The notes beneath the pieces were generated by a model. The model was not told the origin of the DNA, did not search any database, and saw only the letters and a list, made by a program, of their open reading frames with translations. Below are positions 16,820-26,297 of a stretch of 64,000 nt of DNA, piece after piece. Numbering within the stretch: position 1 is the stretch's first letter; each line of letters opens with the position of its first letter. The DNA comes from an uncultured Eubacterium sp. (GTDB lineage Bacteria; Bacillota; Clostridia; Oscillospirales; Acutalibacteraceae): the NCBI GenBank assembly GCA_910584985.1, contig CAJUDJ010000002.1, positions 1 to 64,000 of the forward strand. Direction: 5' to 3'. Position numbers and translations under genes: made by a program.

Positions 16820-16942
16820 CCTTCCCCTTTTCTGGGGAAGGGGGATGGTCTGCGGTGAATGAGGATTATTAATTATAAATGATTTTGTTTTATCACCTCA
16901 TCAGTCTGCTACGCAGCCAGCCTCTTCTCTCGGGAGAAGCCT
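16818..16942. repeat. MITE-like inverted-repeat element
   Basis: The left arm AGCCTTCCCCTTTTCTGG...TGCGGTGAATGAGG is mirrored on the other strand by AGGCTTCTCCCGAGAGAAG...TAGCAGACTGATGAGG. The two arms are imperfect inverted copies around a short AT-rich centre (about 16862-16892). Each arm carries its own small hairpin (CCTTCCCC / GGGGAAGG and CTTCTC / GAGAAG). At about 125 bases with no coding frame it has the form of a non-autonomous palindromic repeat. No flanking target duplication is certain. Confidence 0.55.
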
Positions 16943-16949
16943 TTTTACG

Positions 16950-16980
16950 AAAAATTAAAAAGGCAGGGGAATTCCCTGCC
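16950..16980 (-). terminator. gpmI terminator
   Basis: Minus-strand stem GGCAGGG / CCCTGCC (with AATTC in the loop) followed by TTTTTAATTTTT, about 20 bases after the gpmI stop. It ends the pgk-tpiA-gpmI unit. Confidence 0.9.
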
Positions 16981-17000
16981 ATAAAATAACTTTATTTTTA

Positions 17001-18527
17001 TTATTTAATAATGCTTTCGCCTGTCATTTCAGTAGGTTGGGCAAGCCCCATAGCCTTAAGCATTGTGGGTGCAATATCACAGAGCTTTCCGCCTTCACGG
17101 AGTTCACACGGATAATTCACAACGATAAACGGAACAGGATTTGTTGTATGCGCCGTGAACGGCTCGCCGTTTTCATCCAGCATTTTATCGGCATTGCCGT
17201 GGTCTGCCGTTACGAAAAGTACGCCATCCATATCCCGAACTGCTTGTGTAAGCGTGCCTACACAGGTATCCACCGTTTCCACTGCTTTAACAGCAGCCGG
17301 AATAATGCCTGTGTGGCCAACCATATCGCAGTTTGCAAAATTTACGATTACAACATCATATTTTCCGCTTCTTACAGCTTCATTCAGCTTTTCGGAAACT
17401 TCGGGCGCACTCATTTCGGGCATTAAATCAAAGGTTGAAATTTTCGGTGAATCAACAAGGATTCTGTCCTCTCCCGAATACTGTTTTTCCTCTCCGCCGT
17501 TAAAGAAAAAGGTTACATGCGCATATTTCTGTGTTTCGGCAATGCGAAGCTGTGTTTTGCCCTGGGCGGAAAGATATTCGCCAAGTGTATTTGTAAGTGC
17601 TTCAGGGCCGAACGCAACGGAAACATTCGGCATTTCAGCATCATACTGTGTCATGCAGACATAGTTGAGCGGGAAAAAACCGTTTTTCCGTTCAAAACCC
17701 TTGAAATCGGGATCAACAAAGGTTCTGGTGATTTCTCTTGCACGGTCCGGGCGGAAATTGAAGAAAATAACACTGTCGTTTTCCTGCACTCTGCCGTCCT
17801 TTCCGATAACGGTCGGAAGCACAAATTCGTCCGTTAAATGCTTTCCGTCCTCATCAATGGTTTCATAGGAAGCTTTAACTGCTTCAACCGCACTGTCTGC
17901 CTGTATTCCCTCTCCGTAAACAATAGCGGCATAAGCCTTTTCAACACGATCCCAGATATTATCACGATCCATCGCATAAAATCTTCCCATAACGGAAGCG
18001 ATTTTTCCTGCTCCGATTTCCTGCATTTTTGCTTCCAACTGTGCAAGATAATCCACTGCCGATGCAGGCGGAACATCACGGCCGTCAAGCAGGGCATGCA
18101 CATAAACCTTTTCCACACCGTTTTTCTTTGCCATTTCAAGCAGGGCATAAAGATGCTCTGTATGGCTGTGCACACCGCCGGGTGAAACAAGGCCGATCAG
18201 ATGCAGTGCCTTGTCCTTCGCATTTTCCATAGCGCCGCAAAGGGCAGGATTTTCATATGCCTCGCCGTCAGCAAACGCCTTTGTAATACGGGTAAGCGGT
18301 TGATAAACCACCCTGCCTGCGCCCATATTTGTGTGTCCGACTTCACTGTTGCCCATCTGCCCGTCCGGCAGGCCGACATCCATTCCCGATGCGCCGATAT
18401 AAGTCATCGGGCATTCTGCCATAAGCTTATCCAGATTTGGTGTTTCTGCCATGGAAATGGCATTGCCGTAATCGGAATCATTTTTGCCGAATCCGTCCAT
18501 TATACATAAAACTACAGGTTTTTTCAT
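17001..18527 (-). CDS. gpmI: 2,3-bisphosphoglycerate-independent phosphoglycerate mutase
   Basis: GpmI interconverts 3- and 2-phosphoglycerate using two Mn ions and a phosphoserine intermediate. The 508-residue protein has the metal-binding start MDGFGKNDSDYGNAI, the nucleophile motif GQMGNSEVGHTNMGAG (Ser near 61), LDGRDVPPASA, FFNFRPDRAREITR and the metal motifs VNFANCDMVGHTG and VTADHGNAD. The full family length is present. It is last in pgk-tpiA-gpmI; a terminator-like hairpin before it (18552-18581) may lower its expression relative to tpiA. Confidence 0.97.
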   Translation of the reverse strand: MKKPVVLCIMDGFGKNDSDYGNAISMAETPNLDKLMAECPMTYIGASGMDVGLPDGQMGNSEVGHTNMGAGRVVYQPLTRITKAFADGEAYENPALCGAMENAKDKALHLIGLVSPGGVHSHTEHLYALLEMAKKNGVEKVYVHALLDGRDVPPASAVDYLAQLEAKMQEIGAGKIASVMGRFYAMDRDNIWDRVEKAYAAIVYGEGIQADSAVEAVKASYETIDEDGKHLTDEFVLPTVIGKDGRVQENDSVIFFNFRPDRAREITRTFVDPDFKGFERKNGFFPLNYVCMTQYDAEMPNVSVAFGPEALTNTLGEYLSAQGKTQLRIAETQKYAHVTFFFNGGEEKQYSGEDRILVDSPKISTFDLMPEMSAPEVSEKLNEAVRSGKYDVVIVNFANCDMVGHTGIIPAAVKAVETVDTCVGTLTQAVRDMDGVLFVTADHGNADKMLDENGEPFTAHTTNPVPFIVVNYPCELREGGKLCDIAPTMLKAMGLAQPTEMTGESIIK

Positions 18528-18551
18528 AAAAGTATCTTTCCTCCGAATATT

Positions 18552-18581
18552 TTAAAAAGCCCTCTCGCATCAGCAAGAGGG
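18552..18581 (-). terminator. Intra-operon hairpin between tpiA and gpmI
   Basis: CCCTCTTGC-TGAT-GCGAGAGGG followed by CTTTTTAAAATATT lies 13 bases after tpiA and 25 before gpmI. It looks like an intrinsic terminator that would allow only partial read-through, or a processing/stability element. Confidence 0.75.
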
Positions 18582-18594
18582 TGTTTTGTTAGAG

Positions 18595-19362
18595 TTATTT
18601 GCTTGCTGCCTTAACAATGATTGAAAAATCCTCTGCTTTAAGAGATGCACCACCGATAAGTCCACCGTCCACATTCTCTTTTGAAAGAAGCTCATCCGCA
18701 TTCTTTGCATTCATGGAACCGCCGTACTGAACAACAAATGCATCGGCAGCAGCCTTGCCGTAAAGCTCTTCAATTACAGAACGGATATAACCGTTTACCT
18801 CGTCTGCCTGATCGGCAGTTGCCGTTTTGCCTGTGCCAATTGCCCATACAGGCTCATAAGCAATGATAACATTCTGAAGCTCTTCTTCCGTTACACCCTG
18901 AAGCGCAATCTTTGTCTGCAGGCCTACAACCTCAAAGGTAACGCCCTGTTCTCTTTCTGCAAGCACCTCGCCAACACAGAGAATTACCTTAAGACCGTTA
19001 TCAAGCGCAGCACGCACACGCTTATTAACCGTTTCATTTGTTTCGCCGAAATACTGGCGGCGCTCCGAATGGCCGATGATTACATAAGGCACACCCATTG
19101 CCTTAAGCATAGGTGCAGAAACCTCTGCTGTGAAAGCACCGCTTTCTGCCCAGTGGCAGTTTTCAGCACCAACCATAATATTTGAACCCGCTGTTGCATC
19201 AAGCGCTGCCTGAAGATCAACAAACGGAGCACAGATGATAACATCGCAGTCTGCATCTGCAACAAGCGGCTTCATTTCATTCAGAAGTGCTGTTGTTTCA
19301 GCAGGCGTATTATTCATTTTCCAGTTGCCAGCTATAACGGCTTTGCGAAGATTTTTATTCAT
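18595..19362 (-). CDS. tpiA: Triosephosphate isomerase
   Basis: TpiA interconverts dihydroxyacetone phosphate and glyceraldehyde-3-phosphate. The 255-residue TIM barrel has AGNWKMNN (Asn, Lys), IIGHSERRQYFGE (catalytic His), AYEPVWAIGTGKTAT (catalytic Glu, loop 6) and the phosphate-binding GGSMNAKN and GGLIGGASLK motifs. It lies 73 bases after pgk, with a hairpin (GGGAGGG / CCCTCCC, about 19397-19418) but only a weak T-run between them. Confidence 0.98.
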   Translation of the reverse strand: MNKNLRKAVIAGNWKMNNTPAETTALLNEMKPLVADADCDVIICAPFVDLQAALDATAGSNIMVGAENCHWAESGAFTAEVSAPMLKAMGVPYVIIGHSERRQYFGETNETVNKRVRAALDNGLKVILCVGEVLAEREQGVTFEVVGLQTKIALQGVTEEELQNVIIAYEPVWAIGTGKTATADQADEVNGYIRSVIEELYGKAAADAFVVQYGGSMNAKNADELLSKENVDGGLIGGASLKAEDFSIIVKAASK

Positions 19363-19435
19363 AAGTATAAACCTCTTTTACTAAAATATTTTAATATGGG
19401 AGGGCAATTAAACCCTCCCCTGATTTCAATGTCAA

Positions 19436-20635
19436 TTAATCTTTATCATTAAGTGCAACAATGCCCGGAAGCTCCTTGCCCTCAAGGAATTCAAGGGAAG
19501 CGCCACCGCCTGTTGAAATATGGCTCATTTTATCGCTGTAGCCAAGCTTTGTAACGGCAGCAACGGAATCACCGCCGCCAACAATGGAAATTGCACCTGA
19601 TGCAGCCACTGCATTTGCAACTGCGATTGTACCTGCTGCAAAGTTATCCCATTCGGAAACACCCATCGGACCGTTCCAGATAATAGTGCCTGCGCCCTTG
19701 ATTGCATCAGAGAAAAGCTCCTGTGTTTTAGGGCCGATATCAAGACCCATCCAGCCATCCGGAATTTTGCTACTGTCCACAACCATAGCCTCTGTGTTTT
19801 CATCATATTCCTTACCAACCTTGTTATCCACAGGAATAAGGAACTTAACGCCCTTTGCTTCGGCATCCTTCATCATTTTGCCTGCATTTTCAACCTGCTC
19901 CTCTTCCAGAAGAGAAGTGCCGATATTGTAGCCGAGAGATTTCATAAAAGTGTAAGCCATACCGCCGCCGATAATAAGCGTATCGCATTTATCAAGCAGG
20001 TTTGTGATTACACCGATTTTATCGGAAACCTTTGCGCCGCCGAGAATTGCAACAAGCGGGCGCTTCGGATCGGCAAGTGCACCGCCCATAAATTCAATTT
20101 CCTTCTGAATGAGATAGCCGCATACAGCCGGAAGATAAGCCGCAACGCCTGTGGTTGAGCAGTGTGCTCTGTGCGCTGTGCCGAAAGCATCATTTACAAA
20201 TATATCAGCAAGGGAAGCAAGCTCTTTTGAGAAATTCTCTTCGTTCTTTGTTTCCTCTTTTCTGTAGCGGACATTTTCAAGAAGCATAACATCGCCGTCT
20301 GCAAGTGCATCCGCCATTGCCTTTGCGTTTTCGCCTACAACCGTTTCATCCTCGGCAAGCTTAACTTCCTTGCCAAGATATTCTGAAAGTCTTGCAGCAA
20401 CGGGTGCAAGGCTGAATTCAGGCTTGTATTCGCCCTTCGGCCTGCCAAGATGTGAGCAAAGAATAACCTTTGCACCGTTTTCAACAAGATATTTGATGGT
20501 CGGAAGGGCAGCGACGATTCTTTTATCGTTTGTAATTTCGCCGTCCTTAAGCGGAACATTAAAATCGCAGCGGGCAAGAACCTTTTTGCCTTTAACGTCA
20601 ATATCCTCAATCGTTTTCTTATTTAATGCGTTCAT
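19436..20635 (-). CDS. pgk: Phosphoglycerate kinase
   Basis: Pgk makes ATP and 3-phosphoglycerate from 1,3-bisphosphoglycerate. The 399-residue protein carries [48 protein letters not shown], the nucleotide loop [11 protein letters not shown] and the C-terminal [11 protein letters not shown] and [16 protein letters not shown]. The family length is complete. It is first in the glycolytic operon, downstream of a near-consensus promoter at 20685-20713. gap and eno are not in the window. Confidence 0.98.
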   Translation of the reverse strand: MNALNKKTIEDIDVKGKKVLARCDFNVPLKDGEITNDKRIVAALPTIKYLVENGAKVILCSHLGRPKGEYKPEFSLAPVAARLSEYLGKEVKLAEDETVVGENAKAMADALADGDVMLLENVRYRKEETKNEENFSKELASLADIFVNDAFGTAHRAHCSTTGVAAYLPAVCGYLIQKEIEFMGGALADPKRPLVAILGGAKVSDKIGVITNLLDKCDTLIIGGGMAYTFMKSLGYNIGTSLLEEEQVENAGKMMKDAEAKGVKFLIPVDNKVGKEYDENTEAMVVDSSKIPDGWMGLDIGPKTQELFSDAIKGAGTIIWNGPMGVSEWDNFAAGTIAVANAVAASGAISIVGGGDSVAAVTKLGYSDKMSHISTGGGASLEFLEGKELPGIVALNDKD

Positions 20636-20684
20636 TTTAATACCTCTCCTGATTAAAATAAAATTTCAGTCTTTTACGATAAAT

Positions 20685-20713
20685 ATTATATGCTATATCC
20701 TTATCAAAATCAA
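20685..20713 (-). promoter_or_regulatory. pgk operon promoter
   Basis: TTGATT (20708-20713), a 17-base spacer and TATAAT (20685-20690) on the minus strand, about 50 bases before the pgk start. Confidence 0.7.
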
Positions 20714-20835
20714 TACATATTTTTCCACATAGTTCGCAAGATTATTCGTTAATATTTTGTCAATGTTTATCAAACAGCGAACCATATGCGCTGGTTGTAT
20801 TCATCCGCACGCTATTTTGCAATATTTTTATTAAT

Positions 20836-22974
20836 TCAACTGATTTTTACTATTGCTTTTGCTTTTCTCTTTAATCTTTGCGCAAATGAAGGTTTGCTTT
20901 TCTGCAAGGGTGCACTGTTAAGCTTGCGGCATCTTTCAAAATGCCTGTCCATCAGCGCCTTTTCGGCTATATCCTTATTTTCTGTTTCGGCTGTTACATT
21001 CCAGTTTCTTGATAACATAACAAAATAATCTGTTCCTGTATCCTCATCCAAGGCACAGATATAATCAAGCAGTTCATTATTGCTTAAATCTTTAACAAAA
21101 TTGCGGCTTGATTTATATACCCTTTCAAGCTGAAGCAAAAAGGCTCTGTAAAACACCTTGTCCGAATTAAAATTATATTTCAATGCCAGCTTTTCAAAAG
21201 CCTTAACAATAACATAATAATTAAAAGAACTTATGGCTCCCGATGAAGTTGTTATAATTGAATTTTCCCGCAGCCTGCGGTTATAAAGATTGATATTTTC
21301 ATATCTTACCCTTTGCGAAAGCGAAAGACATTCAAGTGTAAACGGATTATCTTCATAAATAATCCCTTCAATAAAACGGATTTTGTTTTCATTGAGAAAA
21401 ACCCTTTTATTTATCTGCAGACATGCAGATGGCTTATATTCTGCATTTTCGCTCATTATGGCAAACATTTTTCTGCCTGTCATCACACCGTCATAAGCTG
21501 CTTTTCTTGTGTAATAGGAATCATAGTTATTATATTTATTTTTAATTCCGTTTCCGTGATCATAAAATGATTTTGCACCGAAAAACATCTGATCCAGATT
21601 ATCTTTTTTTGATTCCGCATAAAGATATTCCAGAGCTCTTGGCTCAATATAATCATCACTGTCAAGAAACAGTATATATTCACCCTGTGCAACATCCATT
21701 CCCGCATTTCTTGCAGAAGACAAACCGCCGTTTTCTTTGTGAATTACAACGATACGGCTTTCTTTGTGTGCATATTCCTTAAGAATCTGTGAAGAATTGT
21801 CCGTTGAACCGTCATCAACACAAATAATTTCAATATCTGTCAGCGTGTTGTTTATAACGGAATCTATGCATTCCCTCAAATATTTTTCAACATTATAAAC
21901 GGGAATGATAACCGAAACTTTTATTTTACCGTCATCCACAATTTCAAAAGGACATTCCCAGTTTTTAAGATCTGTTGCTTTTATATCAGAGTCCGTAAAT
22001 TGGGAGTTCCATAATTCTTCCGAATTGCATTCCAGAACCGAAATAAGCTTATCATAATCACTTTTATTATAAAAATACCCTCTTGAATGACCGAGAACAC
22101 TTAGATTATAGAAAAAGGAATCCCGCAGGAGTTTAAGCACCGTTTCATAGTTTTCCTGGTCTGTGATTCGGTTCAGCACATAAAGACATGTACTGAGTGC
22201 TCTGTTTGCAAAGCTCTGTTCATACCTTGTAAAAAGCTTTCTTCTCTGCAATTCCTTTTTCAGGGCAAAAAGAGCATTGTAAAAATCTGTTGAAAGCTCT
22301 GCTGTTGTACCTTGGAGACTGCTGCTGTTTTCAATTCTGTAATTGACAAAAGGCATATCAATATAAGTGATTCTTTCAGCACAGGCAAGCGATGTGTAAA
22401 CAAAAAACAAATCGTTTGTTTTTTTCAGAGGCTGAAATGCAATCCCTTGTTTTTCAACAAAATCTTTTCTGAAAAGCTTTGACCATGGAGCAGGACTTAT
22501 TGCATTGAAAATTCTGCGATTGATATCCATTGGCGAAAACGGCGTTTCCTGAGGCAGAAAATCCGTATTGAGATAATGCCTTGCCTTTATATATTCTCCT
22601 GTTTTTTCATTAAAGGTCCTGCCGGAGCAAAGGCATATCTGCGCACGATCCTTTTCTGCCTTTTCATACATGGAAAGCAGCATATCCGGCTCAAAAAAAT
22701 CATCCGAATCCAGAAAAATAACATATTTTCCTTTTGCATGCTTCAGGCCGTTGTTTCTTGCAACACCGGCATAACTGTTTTCCTGCAGTAAAAGCGAGAT
22801 TCGCCCGTCTTTTTTACAGAAATCATGTATTAATTCAACAGATCTGTCCTTCGAGCCGTCATCCACGCATATAATTTCTATTTCCTTAAGTGTCTGGTTC
22901 ATAAGGCTTTCCAGACACTGTTCAATATATTTTTCCGTATTATAAACAGGTATCACAACTGAAACTTTAATCAT
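20836..22974 (-). CDS. Tandem two-domain GT2 glycosyltransferase
   Basis: The 712-residue protein contains two complete GT-A (family 2) domains. The first starts at residue 3 (VSVVIPVYNTEKY, CVDDGSKDRS, FLDSDDFFEP). The second starts near residue 350 (VSVIIPVYNVEKY, CVDDGSTDNS, FLDSDDYIEP). Each has the nucleotide-sugar-binding Asp and a DxD-type motif, so both may be active and could add alternating sugars to a surface glycan. There is no membrane helix. The ATG at 22974 follows CGGAGGTAAGCAT; the longer frame from 23040 would include the promoter. It is a stand-alone gene, divergent from a secreted autolysin-like protein, and no polysaccharide cluster lies nearby. Confidence 0.9.
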   Translation of the reverse strand: MIKVSVVIPVYNTEKYIEQCLESLMNQTLKEIEIICVDDGSKDRSVELIHDFCKKDGRISLLLQENSYAGVARNNGLKHAKGKYVIFLDSDDFFEPDMLLSMYEKAEKDRAQICLCSGRTFNEKTGEYIKARHYLNTDFLPQETPFSPMDINRRIFNAISPAPWSKLFRKDFVEKQGIAFQPLKKTNDLFFVYTSLACAERITYIDMPFVNYRIENSSSLQGTTAELSTDFYNALFALKKELQRRKLFTRYEQSFANRALSTCLYVLNRITDQENYETVLKLLRDSFFYNLSVLGHSRGYFYNKSDYDKLISVLECNSEELWNSQFTDSDIKATDLKNWECPFEIVDDGKIKVSVIIPVYNVEKYLRECIDSVINNTLTDIEIICVDDGSTDNSSQILKEYAHKESRIVVIHKENGGLSSARNAGMDVAQGEYILFLDSDDYIEPRALEYLYAESKKDNLDQMFFGAKSFYDHGNGIKNKYNNYDSYYTRKAAYDGVMTGRKMFAIMSENAEYKPSACLQINKRVFLNENKIRFIEGIIYEDNPFTLECLSLSQRVRYENINLYNRRLRENSIITTSSGAISSFNYYVIVKAFEKLALKYNFNSDKVFYRAFLLQLERVYKSSRNFVKDLSNNELLDYICALDEDTGTDYFVMLSRNWNVTAETENKDIAEKALMDRHFERCRKLNSAPLQKSKPSFAQRLKRKAKAIVKIS

Positions 22975-23011
22975 ATGCTTACCTCCGATTACTGAATTAT
23001 AGTATTTGTTT

Positions 23012-23040
23012 ATTATAATGTTAAAGTCATAATATGTCAA
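23012..23040 (-). promoter_or_regulatory. Glycosyltransferase promoter
   Basis: TTGACA (23035-23040), 17-base spacer and TATAAT (23012-23017) on the minus strand. It is back to back with the plus-strand promoter at 23099-23127. Confidence 0.8.
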
Positions 23041-23098
23041 CAGATGTCAGCTGATCCAAAATACAAACATGCAAATTATTACAAAAAGTGAAAATTTA

Positions 23099-23127
23099 TT
23101 GACAACAATGTAACCCAATGTTATTAT
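23099..23127 (+). promoter_or_regulatory. Promoter of the autolysin-like gene
   Basis: TTGACA (23099-23104), 17-base spacer and TATTAT (23122-23127). The mRNA would start about 35 bases before the AAGGAGG ribosome binding site region of the 23170 gene. Confidence 0.8.
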
Positions 23128-23169
23128 CTACTTGAATTATTAAATATATCAAGGAGGAAAATCAAGATA

Positions 23170-26163
23170 ATGAAAAAAAGAATTTTAAGTATTCTTCTGT
23201 CTTTTTTCACGGCACTCATGATTTTGCCATCTTTTTCACCTGTGGCACAGGCGGCGGACTATGCGGCAGAATTAAGAAGCAAGGGCTTCCCCTCATCCTA
23301 CATACCGGCGCTGGTAGCCCTTCACAATAAATATCCGAAATGGACTTTTGAACCGTTTAAGGTAAATGAAGATTTCAGCTATGCCGTTTCGCAGGAAAGA
23401 ATTCCCCATTCCCAGCAGCGTGTGCAGATATATTCGGGAAACAACGGAAAGGGTTACTACTGTGATTGTGCATCCTGCTATAAAAACGGAAATTATGTTG
23501 TGCACGAGGGCAGCAACTGGGTGGCTGCATCAAAGAAAGCTGTTGAATATTACATGGATCCAAGAAACTTTCTTGACGAGCAGCATATTTTTCAGTTTGA
23601 ATCCATTTTCAGAAATACAAATCAGACACAGACCGGCGTTGAAGGAATTCTTTCAGGCACTTGGATGCATAACGCAAACATAACCTATAAGGATGCAAGC
23701 GGTAAAACGCAAACCTATTCACCAACTAAAAAATATTCTCAGGCAATTATGGAGGCATCCTCTGCCAGTGGGCTTTCCGCATATTATATTGCAGCTAAAA
23801 TTGTGCAGGAGGTTGGCGGAAAAACCAATTCGGCAGGCGGTGCAAGCGGCACATATCCCGGTTATCCCGGTATTTACAACTATTACAACATTGCCGCATA
23901 CACGGGTGCGAGAGACGGTATAAAATGGGCGGCAGAAAGCGCAAACGGTCCTCATGTTCAGACCGGCACTGGTGTAAGCATAAATATGAGAAGCGGTCCG
24001 TCAACATCAACTTCTATCGTTGTATCCGTTCCGAGCGGAACGGCTGTAAGGAATTATTCCTATACCGCTGTTCAGAGCGATGGATATAAGTGGGTTAAGC
24101 TTACGGCAACCGTAGGCGGAAAAAACTATACGGGATATATCCGTTCTGATTTTTTTTATGAGGGAAAAGACAAATACAACAGACCGTGGACAAACCCCTA
24201 TCTTTCCATTTATAACGGCGCAAAATGGATTATGAATAATTTTGATGATCAGTTTACAGGTTATCTTCAGAAATTTAATGTAAACGCCGCTTCCTCAAAT
24301 ATGCACGGCCATGAATATATGGCAAATGTGCAGGCTGCCGCAACTGAGGCTGTAAAAAAATACAACGGCTACAGCAAGGCAGGCACGCTTAAGGACGCTA
24401 TGACCTTTTCCATCCCTGTATTTAAAAACATGCCGAATGATGTTTCAAAGGTTACAAATGTTAAGGCTGAGCTTGTTTCGGCTGATACAGCCACAATAAG
24501 CTACGACAGAATGCCCGGTTCAACAGGCTATCAGATTCAGATCAGGGAAAACGGCGGCAGCTGGAAACACTATGTGCACACCACATACATTTCCAAAAAC
24601 TGGACCTTTGAAGAAGGCAAAACTTATCAGATGCGGATAAGAACATATGATATTATCAATGGCCAATATTCCTATCATGATGACTGGTCCGACACGATAA
24701 CCTTCTCAACAAAACGAACCTCAGGCAATATACCGAAGGTTACAAACTTTAAAGTAACAAATATTAAAACCAATGGTTATGCAACCGTTTCCTGTGATAA
24801 GGATCCGCTTGCAAGCGGCTATCAGATTCAGATAAGCAAAGACGGCGGCAAAACATGGCAGCATTATGTGCACACAGGATATAATGCAAAGGAATGGCAG
24901 TTTGAAACAGGCTATGATTATCGGATAAGAATGAGAGCCTATGATCTTATAAACGGAAAATGTTCCTATTCAAACAGCTGGTCTGATGTGTTATCATTCT
25001 CAACAAAAATTTCTGCCGGTAAACTTCAGCAGGTTACAAACTTTAAAGTAACAAATGTTAAAGCCAACGGCTACGCAACTGTTTCCTGTGATAAAGATCC
25101 GTTGGCAAGCGGCTATCAGATTCAGATAAGCAAAGACGGCGGCAAAACATGGCAGCATTATGTGCACACAGGATATAATGCAAAGGAATGGCAGTTTGAT
25201 AAAAGCAGCGATTACAAAATCAGAATGAGAAGCTATCTGCTTGTAAACGGCGGATATTCCTATTCTTCCTATTGGTCAGAGACTTTATCTTTCTCCACAA
25301 AAACAAATCTTCAGAAAGTTAAAAACTTCTCTGTTACCAATGCAAAGCCAAACGGAATGGCAACCGTTTCCTGCTCAAAGGATACTGCTGCAAGCGGCTA
25401 TCAGATTCAGATTAAGGAAAACGGCGGCAGCTGGAAACATTATATTCACACAGGATACTGGACCAGAGAATGGCAATTTAATCCGGATAAAGATTATCAG
25501 ATAAGAATGAGAACCTATATTCTTATAAACGGTGAATACTGTTATTCTGAAAACTGGTCCGACACCTTGTCCTTCTCCACAAAAAACACACTTCAGAAAG
25601 TTAAGGATTTCTCTGTTACAAAGAATAACTATGACGGAAAGGTTACTGTCTCCTGCGCAAAAGATAATGCTGCAAGCGGCTATCAGATTCAGATTAAAGA
25701 AAACGGCAGCAATTGGAAGCATTATGTGCATACAGGATACAATACAAAGGAATGGAGTTTTGACAGGAATAAGAATTACCAGATAAGAATGAGAAGTTAT
25801 CTGCTTATAGACGGCAAATACTATTATTCATATCATTGGTCCGATGTTATTTCATTTACAACAAAACGGCCTGCCGAATTCATTCCGAAAGTCAGCAATT
25901 TTTCCGTTACAAATATCAAAGCGGATGGAACGGCAACCGTTTCCTGCACAAGAGACCCGCTTGCAAGCGGCTATCAGATTCAGGTCAGCAAGGACGGCGG
26001 CAAAACCTGGCAACATTATGTGCATACAGGATATAACACAAAAGAATGGAAATTTGATAAAGGCTGCAGTTATAAAATAAGAATGCGTGCCTATGACCTG
26101 ATTAACGGCGGATATTCCTATTCGACCAACTGGTCTGATACAATTTCGTTTTCAACCTTATAA
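23170..26163 (+). CDS. Secreted glucosaminidase-like autolysin with SH3 and six FN3-type repeats
   Basis: The 997-residue protein has a signal peptide ending at AQA (about residue 28). Residues about 30-400 resemble the beta-N-acetylglucosaminidase modules of Firmicutes: YPKWTFEPF, YMDPRNFLDEQHIFQFE, AAKIVQEVGG and PGIYNYYNI. An SH3b wall-binding domain (about 268-330, INMRSGPSTSTSIV) interrupts this module. Six repeats of about 95 residues follow from about 425 to the end, each with ASGYQIQI-type, HYVHTGY, YxIRMRxY and WSDxxSFST motifs, like fibronectin type III domains. There is no sortase or choline-binding tail, so it may be released or held by SH3b. It probably remodels the wall. The GT gene is divergent from it. 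Confidence 0.85.
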   Translation: MKKRILSILLSFFTALMILPSFSPVAQAADYAAELRSKGFPSSYIPALVALHNKYPKWTFEPFKVNEDFSYAVSQERIPHSQQRVQIYSGNNGKGYYCDCASCYKNGNYVVHEGSNWVAASKKAVEYYMDPRNFLDEQHIFQFESIFRNTNQTQTGVEGILSGTWMHNANITYKDASGKTQTYSPTKKYSQAIMEASSASGLSAYYIAAKIVQEVGGKTNSAGGASGTYPGYPGIYNYYNIAAYTGARDGIKWAAESANGPHVQTGTGVSINMRSGPSTSTSIVVSVPSGTAVRNYSYTAVQSDGYKWVKLTATVGGKNYTGYIRSDFFYEGKDKYNRPWTNPYLSIYNGAKWIMNNFDDQFTGYLQKFNVNAASSNMHGHEYMANVQAAATEAVKKYNGYSKAGTLKDAMTFSIPVFKNMPNDVSKVTNVKAELVSADTATISYDRMPGSTGYQIQIRENGGSWKHYVHTTYISKNWTFEEGKTYQMRIRTYDIINGQYSYHDDWSDTITFSTKRTSGNIPKVTNFKVTNIKTNGYATVSCDKDPLASGYQIQISKDGGKTWQHYVHTGYNAKEWQFETGYDYRIRMRAYDLINGKCSYSNSWSDVLSFSTKISAGKLQQVTNFKVTNVKANGYATVSCDKDPLASGYQIQISKDGGKTWQHYVHTGYNAKEWQFDKSSDYKIRMRSYLLVNGGYSYSSYWSETLSFSTKTNLQKVKNFSVTNAKPNGMATVSCSKDTAASGYQIQIKENGGSWKHYIHTGYWTREWQFNPDKDYQIRMRTYILINGEYCYSENWSDTLSFSTKNTLQKVKDFSVTKNNYDGKVTVSCAKDNAASGYQIQIKENGSNWKHYVHTGYNTKEWSFDRNKNYQIRMRSYLLIDGKYYYSYHWSDVISFTTKRPAEFIPKVSNFSVTNIKADGTATVSCTRDPLASGYQIQVSKDGGKTWQHYVHTGYNTKEWKFDKGCSYKIRMRAYDLINGGYSYSTNWSDTISFSTL
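24446..26160 (+). repeat. Six tandem FN3-coding repeats of about 270-300 bases
   Basis: Six in-frame repeats encode the FN3-like modules of the autolysin-like protein. Copies 2 and 3 are nearly identical over about 100 bases, from the TATCAGATTCAG block at 24818 to TGGCAGTTT, with a period of 297 bases. The others have diverged. This pattern points to recent duplication or gene conversion between copies 2 and 3. Confidence 0.85.
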
Positions 26164-26181
26164 AAAATAAAAATGAATTTT

Positions 26182-26219
26182 AAAGCAGACATTTTGTAAT
26201 AAAGTGTCTGCTTTTCTTT
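26182..26219 (+). terminator. Terminator of the autolysin-like gene
   Basis: AAAGCAGACA / TGTCTGCTTT stem with a 13-base loop and TCTTTG after it, 18 bases past the stop. Confidence 0.85.
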
Positions 26220-26297
26220 GTTTCAAGACAATAGTGCTTGTAAAAAGTTTATAATTATTATATGATTAAGATAATAAAAAAATTGGGGGATACACTT

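Noticed and set aside
23170..26163. FN3-coding repeats as a possible CRISPR or satellite array
   Set aside because: They are in-frame protein repeats of about 95 residues without short repeat-spacer structure.
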